From Streptococcus sanguinis (GTDB lineage Bacteria > Bacillota > Bacilli > Lactobacillales > Streptococcaceae): DNA of 64,000 nucleotides. Numbering within the stretch: position 1 is the first letter of the stretch; each line of letters begins with the position of its first letter. The position numbers were made by a program, and so were the translations under genes. The stretch spans positions 62,001-126,000 of the forward strand of contig NZ_JAKUVC010000001.1 of assembly GCF_026781265.1 (NCBI RefSeq), given 5' to 3'. Of this stretch, positions 33,801-42,559 are shown in pieces. The notes under the pieces were generated by a model, which saw only the letters and a list, made by a program, of their open reading frames with translations, ran no database searches and was not told where the DNA came from.

Positions 33801-33962
33801 ATCCATCAATATTTGAAAAGCTTTTTTAATCAAATTAAAATCATATTCCCCCGAAAAAGAATATATAAAAACATCATGATAGAGTCCATCTTCTTTTTCC
33901 GTATAAAAAACCATGCCTTTTTGCAACTCACTTAAAGGGTATGCATTTTCAATAGTAGTCAT
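30822..33962 (-). CDS. NRPS module C-A-PCP (first module, substrate unresolved)
   Basis: A 1046-residue module, first in the operon. The condensation domain (about 1-440) has an intact HHSILDG motif (138-144). It has no upstream carrier, so it is probably a starter C domain that adds an acyl group. The adenylation domain (about 460-960) has YIIYTSGTTGVPKG (607-620), NLYGPSEGT and NGIRIEVSEIK; the specificity residues read D-G-F-T-S-A-L-I-S-K, which I cannot match to a known amino acid. The carrier domain holds Ser1001 in MGCNSLTVLEL. Strong promoter (33995-34023) and ribosome site (AGGAGGATAT) precede it. AT-rich like the rest of the cluster. Confidence 0.92.
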   Translation of the reverse strand: MTTIENAYPLSELQKGMVFYTEKEDGLYHDVFIYSFSGEYDFNLIKKAFQILMDENPVLRTSFRIGDLSEPIQLVHKKAEVSITEFINFEDKLLENDINDYVSERQHLSFEWELPPLWQVGVFKNQNNDKFSICLDFHHSILDGWSVATLMQTFCEYYFKELNGEAHNILIEEDNNKGTYADFIKLERSASDDKIHQKFWENEVKKSNLVSPYGVTQSKNTNIKIYDKSRNLNSDDTVSLYQLSNRLKVPLKNICLSVHLKVLSMLSNEKKITTGIVANGRPEIGGESTLGLFLNTLPFTVKIPDSKNWSDFILSNFEKEKEILPYRRYPLSKMLSDNNKDAIFYTAFNYVDFHAYKSDTLNNRFFSLYDLKVTEKTNFSFSAQFVNNSLENKLGITITYNSEQFSNEQIDEALDLYLATFKIVLNYLDHPVSDNRLILLEDSKWYAELVGDRDDNDLVSILERFEYIVQNHGEKVAIKEESQSYTYSQLDKHSNFLAYLLQNKMLLNKQSKVGVYLDRSFELISSILAIWKLGAVYVPIDRKFPIKRIEHIINDSSIDCIIARDEKDIENLPSNTPVVSLDVLKEDEPAIERKITSKIVEQNDIAYIIYTSGTTGVPKGVCISHQGISNLIKNYDYFADDKVLMTFNIAFDGCLFDILISLSSGSCLCVPLTQSLLAENLKSNIEYYGISVLTTTPSILSSVKPQEFKTLRMVSVAGEKCPFNLAKNWSKFYEFRNLYGPSEGTISTSEFNFSSKIDIDEPFEIPIGKPINNIAITIVDNLLQPLPKNVIGEIAISGQNLALGYTSQKETDKKFKTFLTCSKQSREKRVYLSGDKGKITGANIVYFYGRVDSQIKINGIRIEVSEIKNILEKFPNVETAHIIKGEKGSREYISAYLVLENKQLDFEENLVDKLIDFLKQYLPLYMVPEEFYILEETPTNDNGKLSIHELDKNAIKLHKSNQKMTLPRNETEQYVFDTLCQLLGSSGMSIYSNIFEMGCNSLTVLELTKKINLKYSIQLSIQKIFENPTIEKIAIEILKQLIIERS

Positions 33963-33994
33963 ATATCCTCCTATAAAATTATAATTCTACTCAA

Positions 33995-34023
33995 ACTATA
34001 TACCTTTTATGATTAGTTGTCAA
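33995..34023 (-). promoter_or_regulatory. Promoter of the NRPS operon
   Basis: On the minus strand TTGACA (34018-34023) and TATAGT (33995-34000) are spaced by 17 bases, a near-consensus vegetative promoter about 30 bases before the first NRPS gene. Confidence 0.8.
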
Positions 34024-34053
34024 CACTTTATTTCATTAATATATATGTTTATG

Positions 34054-34076
34054 TATAATTTCTAAGGAAAATTATA
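34054..34076. promoter_or_regulatory. Dyad upstream of the NRPS promoter
   Basis: TATAATTT and AAATTATA form a perfect 8-bp dyad around seven bases, about 30 bp upstream of the -35 box. It is AT-rich, so chance is possible, but it sits between the Rrf2-like gene and the operon it may control. Confidence 0.4.
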
Positions 34077-34130
34077 AATGTAAATTCATATAAAGTAAAA
34101 TAAAATAGGCAAATAAGCGCACTCACTTAC

Positions 34131-34607
34131 TCACCTATTCAAATTATTAGCTAAAGTTACATTTTCGTTACAAATTATCTTTTGACTCTCTTCCCCTACT
34201 AGATCCTGTACAAAAACTTGAGATAGAAATACTCTCAACATTTTCTCTGAATCAGTTAATCTATTTCTAATATTGTTCTCAATCCTCTTAATAGGGTTCC
34301 CAAGCAAACTAGTATTATATTGTATTTTAAACAATGGATTATTTTTTTCAATTGCTTCAAAAATGTCTAACATAGTAATCTCAGATAAGCTCCTTACAAC
34401 TGAAATACCCCCATTAATTCCTTCTTTCGTAATAATTAAATTTTCAGATTTTAATTTATCAATAATTTTTACAGTTGTAGAATAAGAAAATCCTAAACTT
34501 TCAGAAATTAATTTCACCGAAATATACTTTCTATTATCCTTCTGAGATGCTAAACTAATAAAAATAACTATTTCTATTGCTTGAAAAAAAGCATTTGAAT
34601 ATGACAC
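34131..34607 (-). CDS. Rrf2-family transcription regulator
   Basis: A 158-residue regulator. The N-terminal winged helix (about residues 1-75) shows the Rrf2 order: FQAIEIVIFISLAS, then YISVKLISESLGFSYSTTVKIIDKL and a wing (ITKEGINGGISV). A dimer helix follows (ITMLDIFEAIEKNNPLFKI). The three-cysteine cluster of iron-sulfur Rrf2 proteins is absent, so it likely senses something else. It sits just upstream of the NRPS operon on the same strand and divergent to the four-TM gene, with dyads on both sides; local control of the cluster is a fair inference. Confidence 0.82.
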   Translation of the reverse strand: MSYSNAFFQAIEIVIFISLASQKDNRKYISVKLISESLGFSYSTTVKIIDKLKSENLIITKEGINGGISVVRSLSEITMLDIFEAIEKNNPLFKIQYNTSLLGNPIKRIENNIRNRLTDSEKMLRVFLSQVFVQDLVGEESQKIICNENVTLANNLNR

Positions 34608-34648
34608 TTATTACCTCTTCTATTGACTTCTTAAATACTTTGTATTAG

Positions 34649-34677
34649 AATTTCAGAATACCGTGTATATCGAAATT
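34649..34677. promoter_or_regulatory. Imperfect 13-bp dyad in the divergent promoter region
   Basis: AATTTCAGAATAC and GTATATCGAAATT (11 of 13 paired) flank CGT, between the Rrf2-like gene and the divergent four-TM gene. Size and place fit an Rrf2 operator. Confidence 0.5.
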
Positions 34678-34788
34678 ATTATAATTGTTACAATTAGTAG
34701 TTACACGTTTTAAATTATACTCTATGACTTCATTATATAATAATAAGGATTTTTTTACCATTGTCAGTTATTAAAGGAGGACAAATAA

Positions 34789-35220
34789 ATGACTAAAATA
34801 CTCTCTTTACTATGCTCAATAAATTTTTTTATAAATGCCGCTTTACACTATGCTTTATTTCTAGGAGCACCTTTTGGACAATTTATCTGGGGCGGCTACT
34901 ACACGATTATTCCTAAACAAATCCGCATTTATAATTTGCTGTTTTTCGCTCTATGGTTTTTTTGTGGTATAACATATTTAACTTATGGAAAAGTGATCAA
35001 ACTATCTTGCCACAAACTATTATTGAATATTAAAATAATTATTTTCACACTTTTCTTGTTCCTAGCTAGTGTATTCAACTTATTTGTAACTACTAGTTAC
35101 TTAGAAAAATATTGTACTGGATCTATATCTATTTTTACTTTTTTCTTAAGTATTGCTTTAGTTGTTAAAAATTTAAAATTATTCCAAGATAATGCTCTAT
35201 TTTGTAATCCTTTTAAATGA
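34789..35220 (+). CDS. Four-TM membrane protein next to the NRPS cluster
   Basis: A 143-residue hydrophobic protein with four predicted helices (about residues 4-26, 46-64, 80-102, 116-132) and a GAPFGQFIWGGYY segment in the first outer loop. The ribosome site AAAGGAGGACAAATAA is strong. No family was recognised with certainty. It is divergent from the Rrf2-like gene and shares its control region. Immunity to, or sensing of, the peptide product is possible but unproven. It is the last gene before the ICE-like content ends. Confidence 0.75.
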   Translation: MTKILSLLCSINFFINAALHYALFLGAPFGQFIWGGYYTIIPKQIRIYNLLFFALWFFCGITYLTYGKVIKLSCHKLLLNIKIIIFTLFLFLASVFNLFVTTSYLEKYCTGSISIFTFFLSIALVVKNLKLFQDNALFCNPFK

Positions 35221-35472
35221 CTGTTAAGCATATCTAGCCTTACTTTTTCCTTATTTCATGCCCTCTCATGGCATAAAAGGGACTTTCCTTCGGCATAAAA
35301 AGGATATTTCTCCTCTGAAATACCTTCTGTCCGATTTTTGACCGACTTCTTTCTATTTTCCAACCTCTTTTATCACATTTTATTACACTTTAATAAGCCT
35401 AAAATACTGTTCTATCAACTTTTGCAAAATTACCCTACAAAATCCAAGGCATGCAGGGGGCATAGAAATAGA

Positions 35473-35505
35473 GCAAAAAAGTCTTGATAATCAAGGCTTT
35501 TTTGC
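35473..35505. terminator. Bidirectional intrinsic terminator
   Basis: GCAAAAAAG-TCTTGAT pairs with ATCAAGG-CTTTTTTGC (one mismatch), giving T-runs on both strands. It follows the four-TM gene at some distance and may mark the ICE end. Confidence 0.7.
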
Positions 35506-35800
35506 TTATTTAATCTCGTTTTTTCCAGCTCAATCATCATCTTAAATTCAAAGTAGATTTTCAACAAAAAAATCCCCTTCCTTTAGGCACAAACAGAAGG
35601 GGGATCGCATAGAAAAAACTACGAGAGAAGACTAAAGCAAAATATGTTTGACGAAAACCTGATAAAGATGGTTGCACACCGAGCATATTCCTAAGGATGT
35701 CTTATAATTTTTTGGGTTTAGGAATTAAGAAAGATTATATATATCAAGTTTTGATGTGCCTCACGCTTGCATATCCAAGCGGCCTTCCCCGTAGTTCTGA

Positions 35801-35838
35801 GCAACTAATTTGTTCTAAGAAACATCTTAGTTGCTTTT
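35801..35838 (+). terminator. Possible intrinsic terminator
   Basis: GCAACTAA and TTAGTTGC form an 8-bp stem with an 18-base loop followed by five T. The large loop makes it a weak candidate. Confidence 0.4.
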
Positions 35839-35970
35839 TATTTTAAAACACCTATATTACGGAACATCACAGTCTGGATTAACAAAAGGATACAAGATAG
35901 TGACTGATTGTAAAAAAGCATTTTTATTTCTACTTTCTAAAAACGACTACAGCTAATCCGGGTTTGGAGC

Positions 35971-36003
35971 AAAAAATCTCTGTCCCTAAAAGGAACAGAG
36001 ATA
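35971..36003 (-). terminator. Terminator of the surface-protein gene
   Basis: On the minus strand ATCTCTGTTCC pairs with GGACAGAGAT around TTTTAG, followed by a T-run. It lies directly after the stop codon at 36008. Confidence 0.8.
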
Positions 36004-36007
36004 AAAT

Positions 36008-37861
36008 TTATTTTTTCTTCGCACGGAAGACAATGAGGCCTACCAAGCCTACTAGAGCTACTCCAGCAGCAATCATGATCCAGCTAGCACTTTCACCCGC
36101 TTTAGGGAGAACTTTCTTGGTTCCAACATTAGAAGCATTTCCTCCGCCAGTACCATTATCTGATTCGATGATCACAACAGTGCTTCCTGTAGTGCTGCTT
36201 GAGCTAGAAGTCGTGCTACTGCTACTTGAGCTAGAGCTAGAACTACTACTGCTGCTCTTAGAGCTATTGTCCGAGCTAGGTTTCGGCGGTTGCGGAACTC
36301 CTGGAACTGGTGTATTGGTAATGTTCATACCATCAACAGTAGCTGTATAACCATAAACACGATCTTCAGTAACTGAGTAGACAATATCTTTTCCATCTTC
36401 ACCAGTCGCTGGCAAGTCAGTGAACTCATATTTCCACTCACCCTTATCATTCGGACCAACTTCTTTATGATCGACTTCAACACCATTAGCATAGAGACGA
36501 ACGGTAATCTTGTCTGGACGTTTGCCATCTTTATCGTTGTCATCATTCCAAGTCTTGGTACCTGAAGCGGTAACCAATGCCTTACGGTTGGTAAAATCTT
36601 TGTAAATAATACCAGAACCATAATTTTTGAGCTGAGCCGCATTGACCTGAATCTCTTCATCTGACAGTTGGTAACCTTCTGGTGCCTTGGTTTCCTTAAT
36701 CAGATAATGCTCCTTAATCAAGTTGCTGAAAGAAGCAATCCCGTTAGCATCGCTAGTTGCTTTTTGAACAATTGTCACACCATCTTCATCGTACAATGTG
36801 AATTCAGCACCTGCTAAGGCTTTACCAGCTTCATCTTTCTTAGTCACCTGCACACCATAGACATCCCCATGTGCATAGCCGTTCGCACGTTGGTAGCGGA
36901 CAGCAACTGATGATTTTTGCTCTTCAATATTATCTGCTCGCATAATTGCTTCGTTCGGGAAGACTGTTCCATCAGCCGGAACTGTAGGGAAGTTAACACG
37001 ATAGCGAACATAGAAGCCTTCATTGGCACCGATATGCCCCATGTTAATGGTAAAGGAACGCTTGTCAGCAGCAAGATTAATCGTATAATTTGCTGTCACA
37101 TCCTCGCGTTGCTGACTTAGCCGATAAGAGTTATCAGCTGGGTCAACAACCCATGAACCTTTAAGAATTTGGAAGCTGTTAAGATCAATTTCTCCGGTAT
37201 TAAAGCCCAGAGTATCTGAAATAACAACATTATCCAGTTCTTGATTTTGTTGGTTGATATTCAGACTGTAAGTAATGCTCTTGATATTATCCGCATTATT
37301 CCAGCCATATTTTATGAAAGTATAAGGAGTTGCTTGGCCAGGAAGACCTTTGTAGTCAATTTTTCCATATTCGACAATCTTCTTGCCAACGATAAGTTTC
37401 AGAGGGATTGAGCCTTTATCTCTGGCTACTGTATGATCAACGCGAGCCAAGAGATGAACTTTCCCTTCAATATAAGAGCGAGTCAGGACATAGTCTGTAT
37501 AAGTCAGTGTAAGCTGTTTAGAGCTTGCATCAACCACAGCTGTCGCTACGAGATTTCCGTCATCATCTTTGACTTCAAAATCAGCTCCCTCCAAGGCAAA
37601 CTCAGCAGGAAGTCCAATGGTCGTAGTATCTCCTGGCTGAACCTTACCATAATTGAAGGCAAAATTTGCGTCAATTTGGAATTTTTCCCAAGGGGAGAGG
37701 CCATCAGTCAATTCTTCACCCTTTTGATTGTAAACATTTACTGACGTGATAACATCGTCTACCGTGTTGGCTCTGGCAGATTGACTGCTAGAAAACAGGC
37801 TAAAGAGAAGCACAAAGGCTACTGAGAAAAAGCGCGCAATAGTATGAGATATTTTTTTCAT
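36008..37861 (-). CDS. Cell-wall-anchored CnaB-repeat surface protein with LPKAG sorting signal
   Basis: A 617-residue adhesin-like protein. The ATG at 37861 is chosen because GGAGGGATTATTT precedes it and a signal peptide (MKKISHTIARFFSVAFVLLF, SARA cleavage region) follows. Residues about 30-330 resemble the two-lobed Ig-like binding region of collagen-adhesin/Sdr proteins. A SpaA-like domain follows (VTKKDEAGKALAGAEFTLYD), then a CnaB domain with the isopeptide set: Lys in SGTKTWND, Glu in YSVTEDRV, Asn in MNITNTP. A serine-rich spacer leads to LPKAG, a TM helix and a KKK tail. LPKAG has Ala where the usual motif has Thr. Substrate unknown. Confidence 0.92.
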   Translation of the reverse strand: MKKISHTIARFFSVAFVLLFSLFSSSQSARANTVDDVITSVNVYNQKGEELTDGLSPWEKFQIDANFAFNYGKVQPGDTTTIGLPAEFALEGADFEVKDDDGNLVATAVVDASSKQLTLTYTDYVLTRSYIEGKVHLLARVDHTVARDKGSIPLKLIVGKKIVEYGKIDYKGLPGQATPYTFIKYGWNNADNIKSITYSLNINQQNQELDNVVISDTLGFNTGEIDLNSFQILKGSWVVDPADNSYRLSQQREDVTANYTINLAADKRSFTINMGHIGANEGFYVRYRVNFPTVPADGTVFPNEAIMRADNIEEQKSSVAVRYQRANGYAHGDVYGVQVTKKDEAGKALAGAEFTLYDEDGVTIVQKATSDANGIASFSNLIKEHYLIKETKAPEGYQLSDEEIQVNAAQLKNYGSGIIYKDFTNRKALVTASGTKTWNDDNDKDGKRPDKITVRLYANGVEVDHKEVGPNDKGEWKYEFTDLPATGEDGKDIVYSVTEDRVYGYTATVDGMNITNTPVPGVPQPPKPSSDNSSKSSSSSSSSSSSSSSTTSSSSSTTGSTVVIIESDNGTGGGNASNVGTKKVLPKAGESASWIMIAAGVALVGLVGLIVFRAKKK

Positions 37862-38328
37862 AAATAATCCCTCCATTTTTCCTTTTTTCCTTTTTACTGA
37901 ACATGTAAAAAACATTAAGATTTCTTTACATTTCCAATTTACTACATATATTAGACTAGCATACGATTGACCTTAAGTCAACTAATTACCTTAACCGGTT
38001 CCGGTTTGGTACACAGGTTGTAAACCAGTTTATTTCTCCAAAAACCTTGTCATATAGGAGTTGGAAACAGTTTCATTCGTCACTTTTTTGTATTCTTTGA
38101 AACAAAATTGTAATATTTGACAACCTAATAAATGAACAAACATTGATAATATGACTACAAAATTAATCATATATATAAATATATTTTGACAATAAACATA
38201 AGTATGAAAGCTTCGGACAAGACTTGTTATAATCAAAAAAACTGAACAAATCTGCTCAGTTTTTTGTTTGGTAAATATAAGCTAAAGATTATATCTAATT
38301 TATACGAATATATAATCCTACTATTTTT
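37862..38328. other. Intergenic region between groEL and the surface-protein gene
   Basis: No gene is supported here. It contains the groEL terminator (38235-38265) and, at about 37991-38033, a cluster of AACC/GGTT elements with partial dyad symmetry (GGTTTGGTACACAGGTTG, then AAACC) upstream of the surface-protein gene, which may be an operator. The rest is AT-rich without further recognisable signals. Confidence 0.5.
38235..38265. terminator. Terminator of groES-groEL
   Basis: AAAAAACTGA and TCAGTTTTTT form a 10-bp stem with A- and T-runs, so it can work on both strands. It lies 64 bases after the groEL stop. Confidence 0.8.
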
Positions 38329-40256
<1,928 letters not shown>

Positions 40257-40280
40257 GGTTTTCCTCCAAAGATTGAATTT

Positions 40281-40307
40281 TTAGCACTCTAAACTATCGA
40301 GTGCTAA
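40281..40307 (-). promoter_or_regulatory. CIRCE operator (HrcA binding site)
   Basis: TTAGCACTC, nine bases, GAGTGCTAA: a perfect match to the CIRCE consensus, just upstream of groES. Heat-shock repression by HrcA is established for this element. Confidence 0.98.
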
Positions 40308-40463
40308 TCTATAGTTATTATTTTATCACTTGGTCAGAAATAGTCAAGAAAAAAACCGGCTAGATGAAAGAAAAATTTTATTTTTTTCTTCACTGCCTCC
40401 TAAAGTCAAAGAAAAAAACAAGTCCGAGCTAAAATCCTCTCAGACTTGTCTTTAGGGGAATGT

Positions 40464-40754
40464 CTATCTTGCAAGTTGTAGTTTTACTTCAAAATCATCA
40501 ATCACTTTTTGCAGATTTAGGCGCCCTCTATAGATGCCATAGCCAAATACGAGCATGGCTAAAATCCCCAATAGAGCTAGGACGATTCCTGCAATCAGTG
40601 CTAGGAGATTGGTCTCATGAAAGAGATAAATCAGAACAAGACCGATGCTGGCAATGGCAAAGAAGAGACTGAACCAGCGTCCTAGATTTTCAATCATATG
40701 CTTCTGGTAGTGAATTTCTGTTTCATAACCTTGAATCAATTCTTGTTCTGTCAT
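40464..40754 (-). CDS. Small two-TM membrane protein (96 aa)
   Basis: A 96-residue protein starting at the ATG at 40754 after GGAGAAGATT. A charged N-terminal helix (MTEQELIQGYETEIHYQKHM) is followed by two membrane segments (about residues 28-46 and 51-73) and a short cytoplasmic end. No characterised family was recognised. It is monocistronic between groES and the PTS genes, and function is unknown. Confidence 0.75.
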   Translation of the reverse strand: MTEQELIQGYETEIHYQKHMIENLGRWFSLFFAIASIGLVLIYLFHETNLLALIAGIVLALLGILAMLVFGYGIYRGRLNLQKVIDDFEVKLQLAR

Positions 40755-40848
40755 AATCTTCTCCGTTCTTTCTTTTACTCTGCTCAAACAAATTTATACT
40801 AGACGAGCAGCAAATCGGACTTACTGCCAGCCTAAAATTGAGCGAGAA

Positions 40849-41685
40849 TTAGTATTTCAGTTGAGGGTCAAAGATGCCAAGCGCTACACCAATCAAAGCA
40901 ATGACAACCAAGAGGAGCATAACGAGGTTTGGTGATACCTTTTTCTTGGCCATCAGCCACCAGCAAAGAGTGATAAAGCCAGCTGTTAAGAGACCTGGAT
41001 AAACACCGTCAATTTTTTCTTGTAGCTTCAAGAAGGCTTCGCCATCAGCATTTTTCAGCTCTAATGAAGTCGTTACAGATACCCAAGTTGCAGCAACTGC
41101 CCCGATAACCATACCACCAATGACACTGATTGCCTTACGAAGGGCCTGTCCTTTAGGTCCTACAAGGAATTCTACCGCCTTGTCCCCTAATTCATAGCCT
41201 TTGAAGTAGGCAAAGCGCATACCGCCATAGATGAGAACATTCCAGACAAGGATGTAGAAGAGAGCCCCGATAGGATTTCCACCTTTCGAGAGGCCAAGGG
41301 CAATCCCCAGCAGAACCGGAATCAAAGTTCCAACCACCAAAGAGTCACCGATACCCGCAATAGGTCCCATGAGACCGGCACGCATACCATTGATGGTTTC
41401 GCCATCAACAGCATCACCATTGGCACGCGCTTCTTCCAAACCAGCTGTAATCCCCACTACCAAAGCTCCGAGCTGAGGTTCTGTGTTGAAGAAAGCTGTA
41501 TAAGTCTGCATAGCTTCTTTCTGCTGTGCTTTGTCTTTATAGAGTTCTTCCACGATTGGCAGCATAGAGGTCAAGTAGCCGAAAGTCTGCATGTGCTCTT
41601 GGGAGAAGCAAGTCAAATGACCATAGTACCAATGGTGGAATGATTTCGCTAAAGTCTTTTTAGTTATTTTCTTTCTTTCAGCCAT
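40849..41685 (-). CDS. Mannose-family PTS component IID
   Basis: A 278-residue membrane component of a mannose-type sugar phosphotransferase system. The start is the ATG at 41685 (MAERKKITKKTLAKSFHHWY), behind GGAGGATATCTAAG. Typical IID sequence follows: TCFSQEHMQTFGYLTSMLPI, GLMGPIAGIGDSLVVGTLIP. The C-terminal 60 residues are hydrophobic and end in the membrane. It overlaps closely with the IIC gene (start and stop adjacent). Together with IIC it forms the translocation channel. Confidence 0.95.
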   Translation of the reverse strand: MAERKKITKKTLAKSFHHWYYGHLTCFSQEHMQTFGYLTSMLPIVEELYKDKAQQKEAMQTYTAFFNTEPQLGALVVGITAGLEEARANGDAVDGETINGMRAGLMGPIAGIGDSLVVGTLIPVLLGIALGLSKGGNPIGALFYILVWNVLIYGGMRFAYFKGYELGDKAVEFLVGPKGQALRKAISVIGGMVIGAVAATWVSVTTSLELKNADGEAFLKLQEKIDGVYPGLLTAGFITLCWWLMAKKKVSPNLVMLLLVVIALIGVALGIFDPQLKY

Positions 41686-41686
41686 C

Positions 41687-42532
41687 TTAGATATCCTCCT
41701 CATCGTCATCAAAGTCAGCCCCACCAGCCGGCGCGGTCACACGAGCTGATTTGATTACTTCCAATTCATAGTAAATTACTGCAAAAATCAATGAAACAAC
41801 TGCACTGGCAACCAAATTAAGACCAAGTGACTTCGCCAGAGTGAAGCCCACAAAGAATGGGATAAAGTCAGCAGCCTTGGTAACGATTTGTTTCAAAAGA
41901 ATAGCAATACCGACACATGGAAGAAGAGCTCCGACTGTAAAGAGGGATTTCATGATGAAGCCATCCATTGGCAGGTGGGTCTTCATCAGTTCAACCATAT
42001 TGGGACCAAACTTCGTGATAATCATGGTTGGAAGGAAAGAGAAGACAAAGTGGGAAATCCAAGGATAGACCCAGTCAACAGCGTAAAGCTTTTTGAATTC
42101 GCCTTTTTCAACAGCTTTCCAGCCAATGTGCTGCCAAAGCAAGTTTGTAGTGGCTGTTCCATAGAAGAGAACTGTACCGATAGTACCAACTGCTGCTCCG
42201 ATTGGTGCAGCTGCTGCAGCGATAGCAGATTCAGACGTGATTCCTTTAGAGTGAACAAACAAGATTGCGAGAGGAATCCCAATGTAAGAGATCGCCCGCA
42301 CGTCAGCGGAAACTGTTCCACCTGGTGTTACCAGAGCGATATAGAGGACCTGAAGGGCTACCCCAACCATAATACCTGTTTTTAAATCTCCAAGAATCAA
42401 CCCGCTAATCAAACCTCCGACCAGAGGACGTCCCAGAGTGTAGTTACCAATACTAGAACCACCCATACCAGGCATAGAAGCTAAACTAGCAAATAGACCC
42501 AGCAAAGCGGCTTGCAGCCAAGAAATTGTCAT
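41687..42532 (-). CDS. Mannose-family PTS component IIC
   Basis: A 281-residue sugar channel subunit. It begins MTISWLQAALLGLFASLASM and has the expected series of hydrophobic segments (GGLISGLILGDLKTGIMVGV, PAGG end). The C-terminus is unusually acidic (DFDDDEEDI), matched by a similar tail on the IIA protein of the same operon. Sugar specificity cannot be told; mannose-family systems take hexoses or amino sugars. Confidence 0.95.
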   Translation of the reverse strand: MTISWLQAALLGLFASLASMPGMGGSSIGNYTLGRPLVGGLISGLILGDLKTGIMVGVALQVLYIALVTPGGTVSADVRAISYIGIPLAILFVHSKGITSESAIAAAAAPIGAAVGTIGTVLFYGTATTNLLWQHIGWKAVEKGEFKKLYAVDWVYPWISHFVFSFLPTMIITKFGPNMVELMKTHLPMDGFIMKSLFTVGALLPCVGIAILLKQIVTKAADFIPFFVGFTLAKSLGLNLVASAVVSLIFAVIYYELEVIKSARVTAPAGGADFDDDEEDI

Positions 42533-42559
42533 AATAGACTCTCCTTTTCATTATTGTAA

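Larger units (their letters stand above)
1..35500. mobile_element. ICE of the Tn916/ICESt3/ICEBs1 superfamily (left end outside window; right end approximate)
   Basis: The interval holds a continuous set of ICE genes: DUF961-type proteins, a TcpA/FtsK coupling ATPase, a MobT relaxase, TcpC, TcpE, a VirB4 ATPase, a VirB6-like protein and a lysozyme-CHAP hydrolase. An ImmR/ImmA-like regulatory pair points the opposite way. Cargo between the regulatory pair and the right end is an NRPS operon. Integrase and excisionase should lie left of base 1, as they follow the transfer module in ICESt3-like elements. The right end is placed between the last cargo gene (35220) and the surface-protein gene (36008), but no att repeat can be confirmed because only one junction is visible. 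Function as a live element is inferred. Confidence 0.85.
35221..36003. other. Gene-free stretch containing the likely right end of the ICE
   Basis: About 780 bases without a supportable gene. It holds intrinsic terminators at 35473-35505, about 35801-35838 and 35971-36003, an inverted repeat with an eight-base stem (TCCCCTTC-type arms, about 35568-35604), an ATTCCTAA/TTAGGAAT pair (35687-35725) and CGCTTG/CAAGCG (35764-35781). Composition changes from the AT-rich cargo to ordinary chromosome across it. The att site should be here but cannot be located without the left junction. Confidence 0.5.

Noticed and set aside
34020..34110. Possible second promoter or small RNA upstream of the NRPS operon
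   Set aside because: The AT-rich stretch yields many -10-like hexamers by chance; only the TTGACA-17-TATAGT promoter is convincing.
36140..36350. Plus-strand leucine-rich frame opposite the surface-protein gene
   Set aside because: It is the complement of the serine tract of the real minus-strand gene.
38030..38236. A 68-residue minus-strand frame downstream of groEL
   Set aside because: Lies in AT-rich intergenic DNA, composition unlike a protein, no ribosome site, and it runs into the groEL terminator region.
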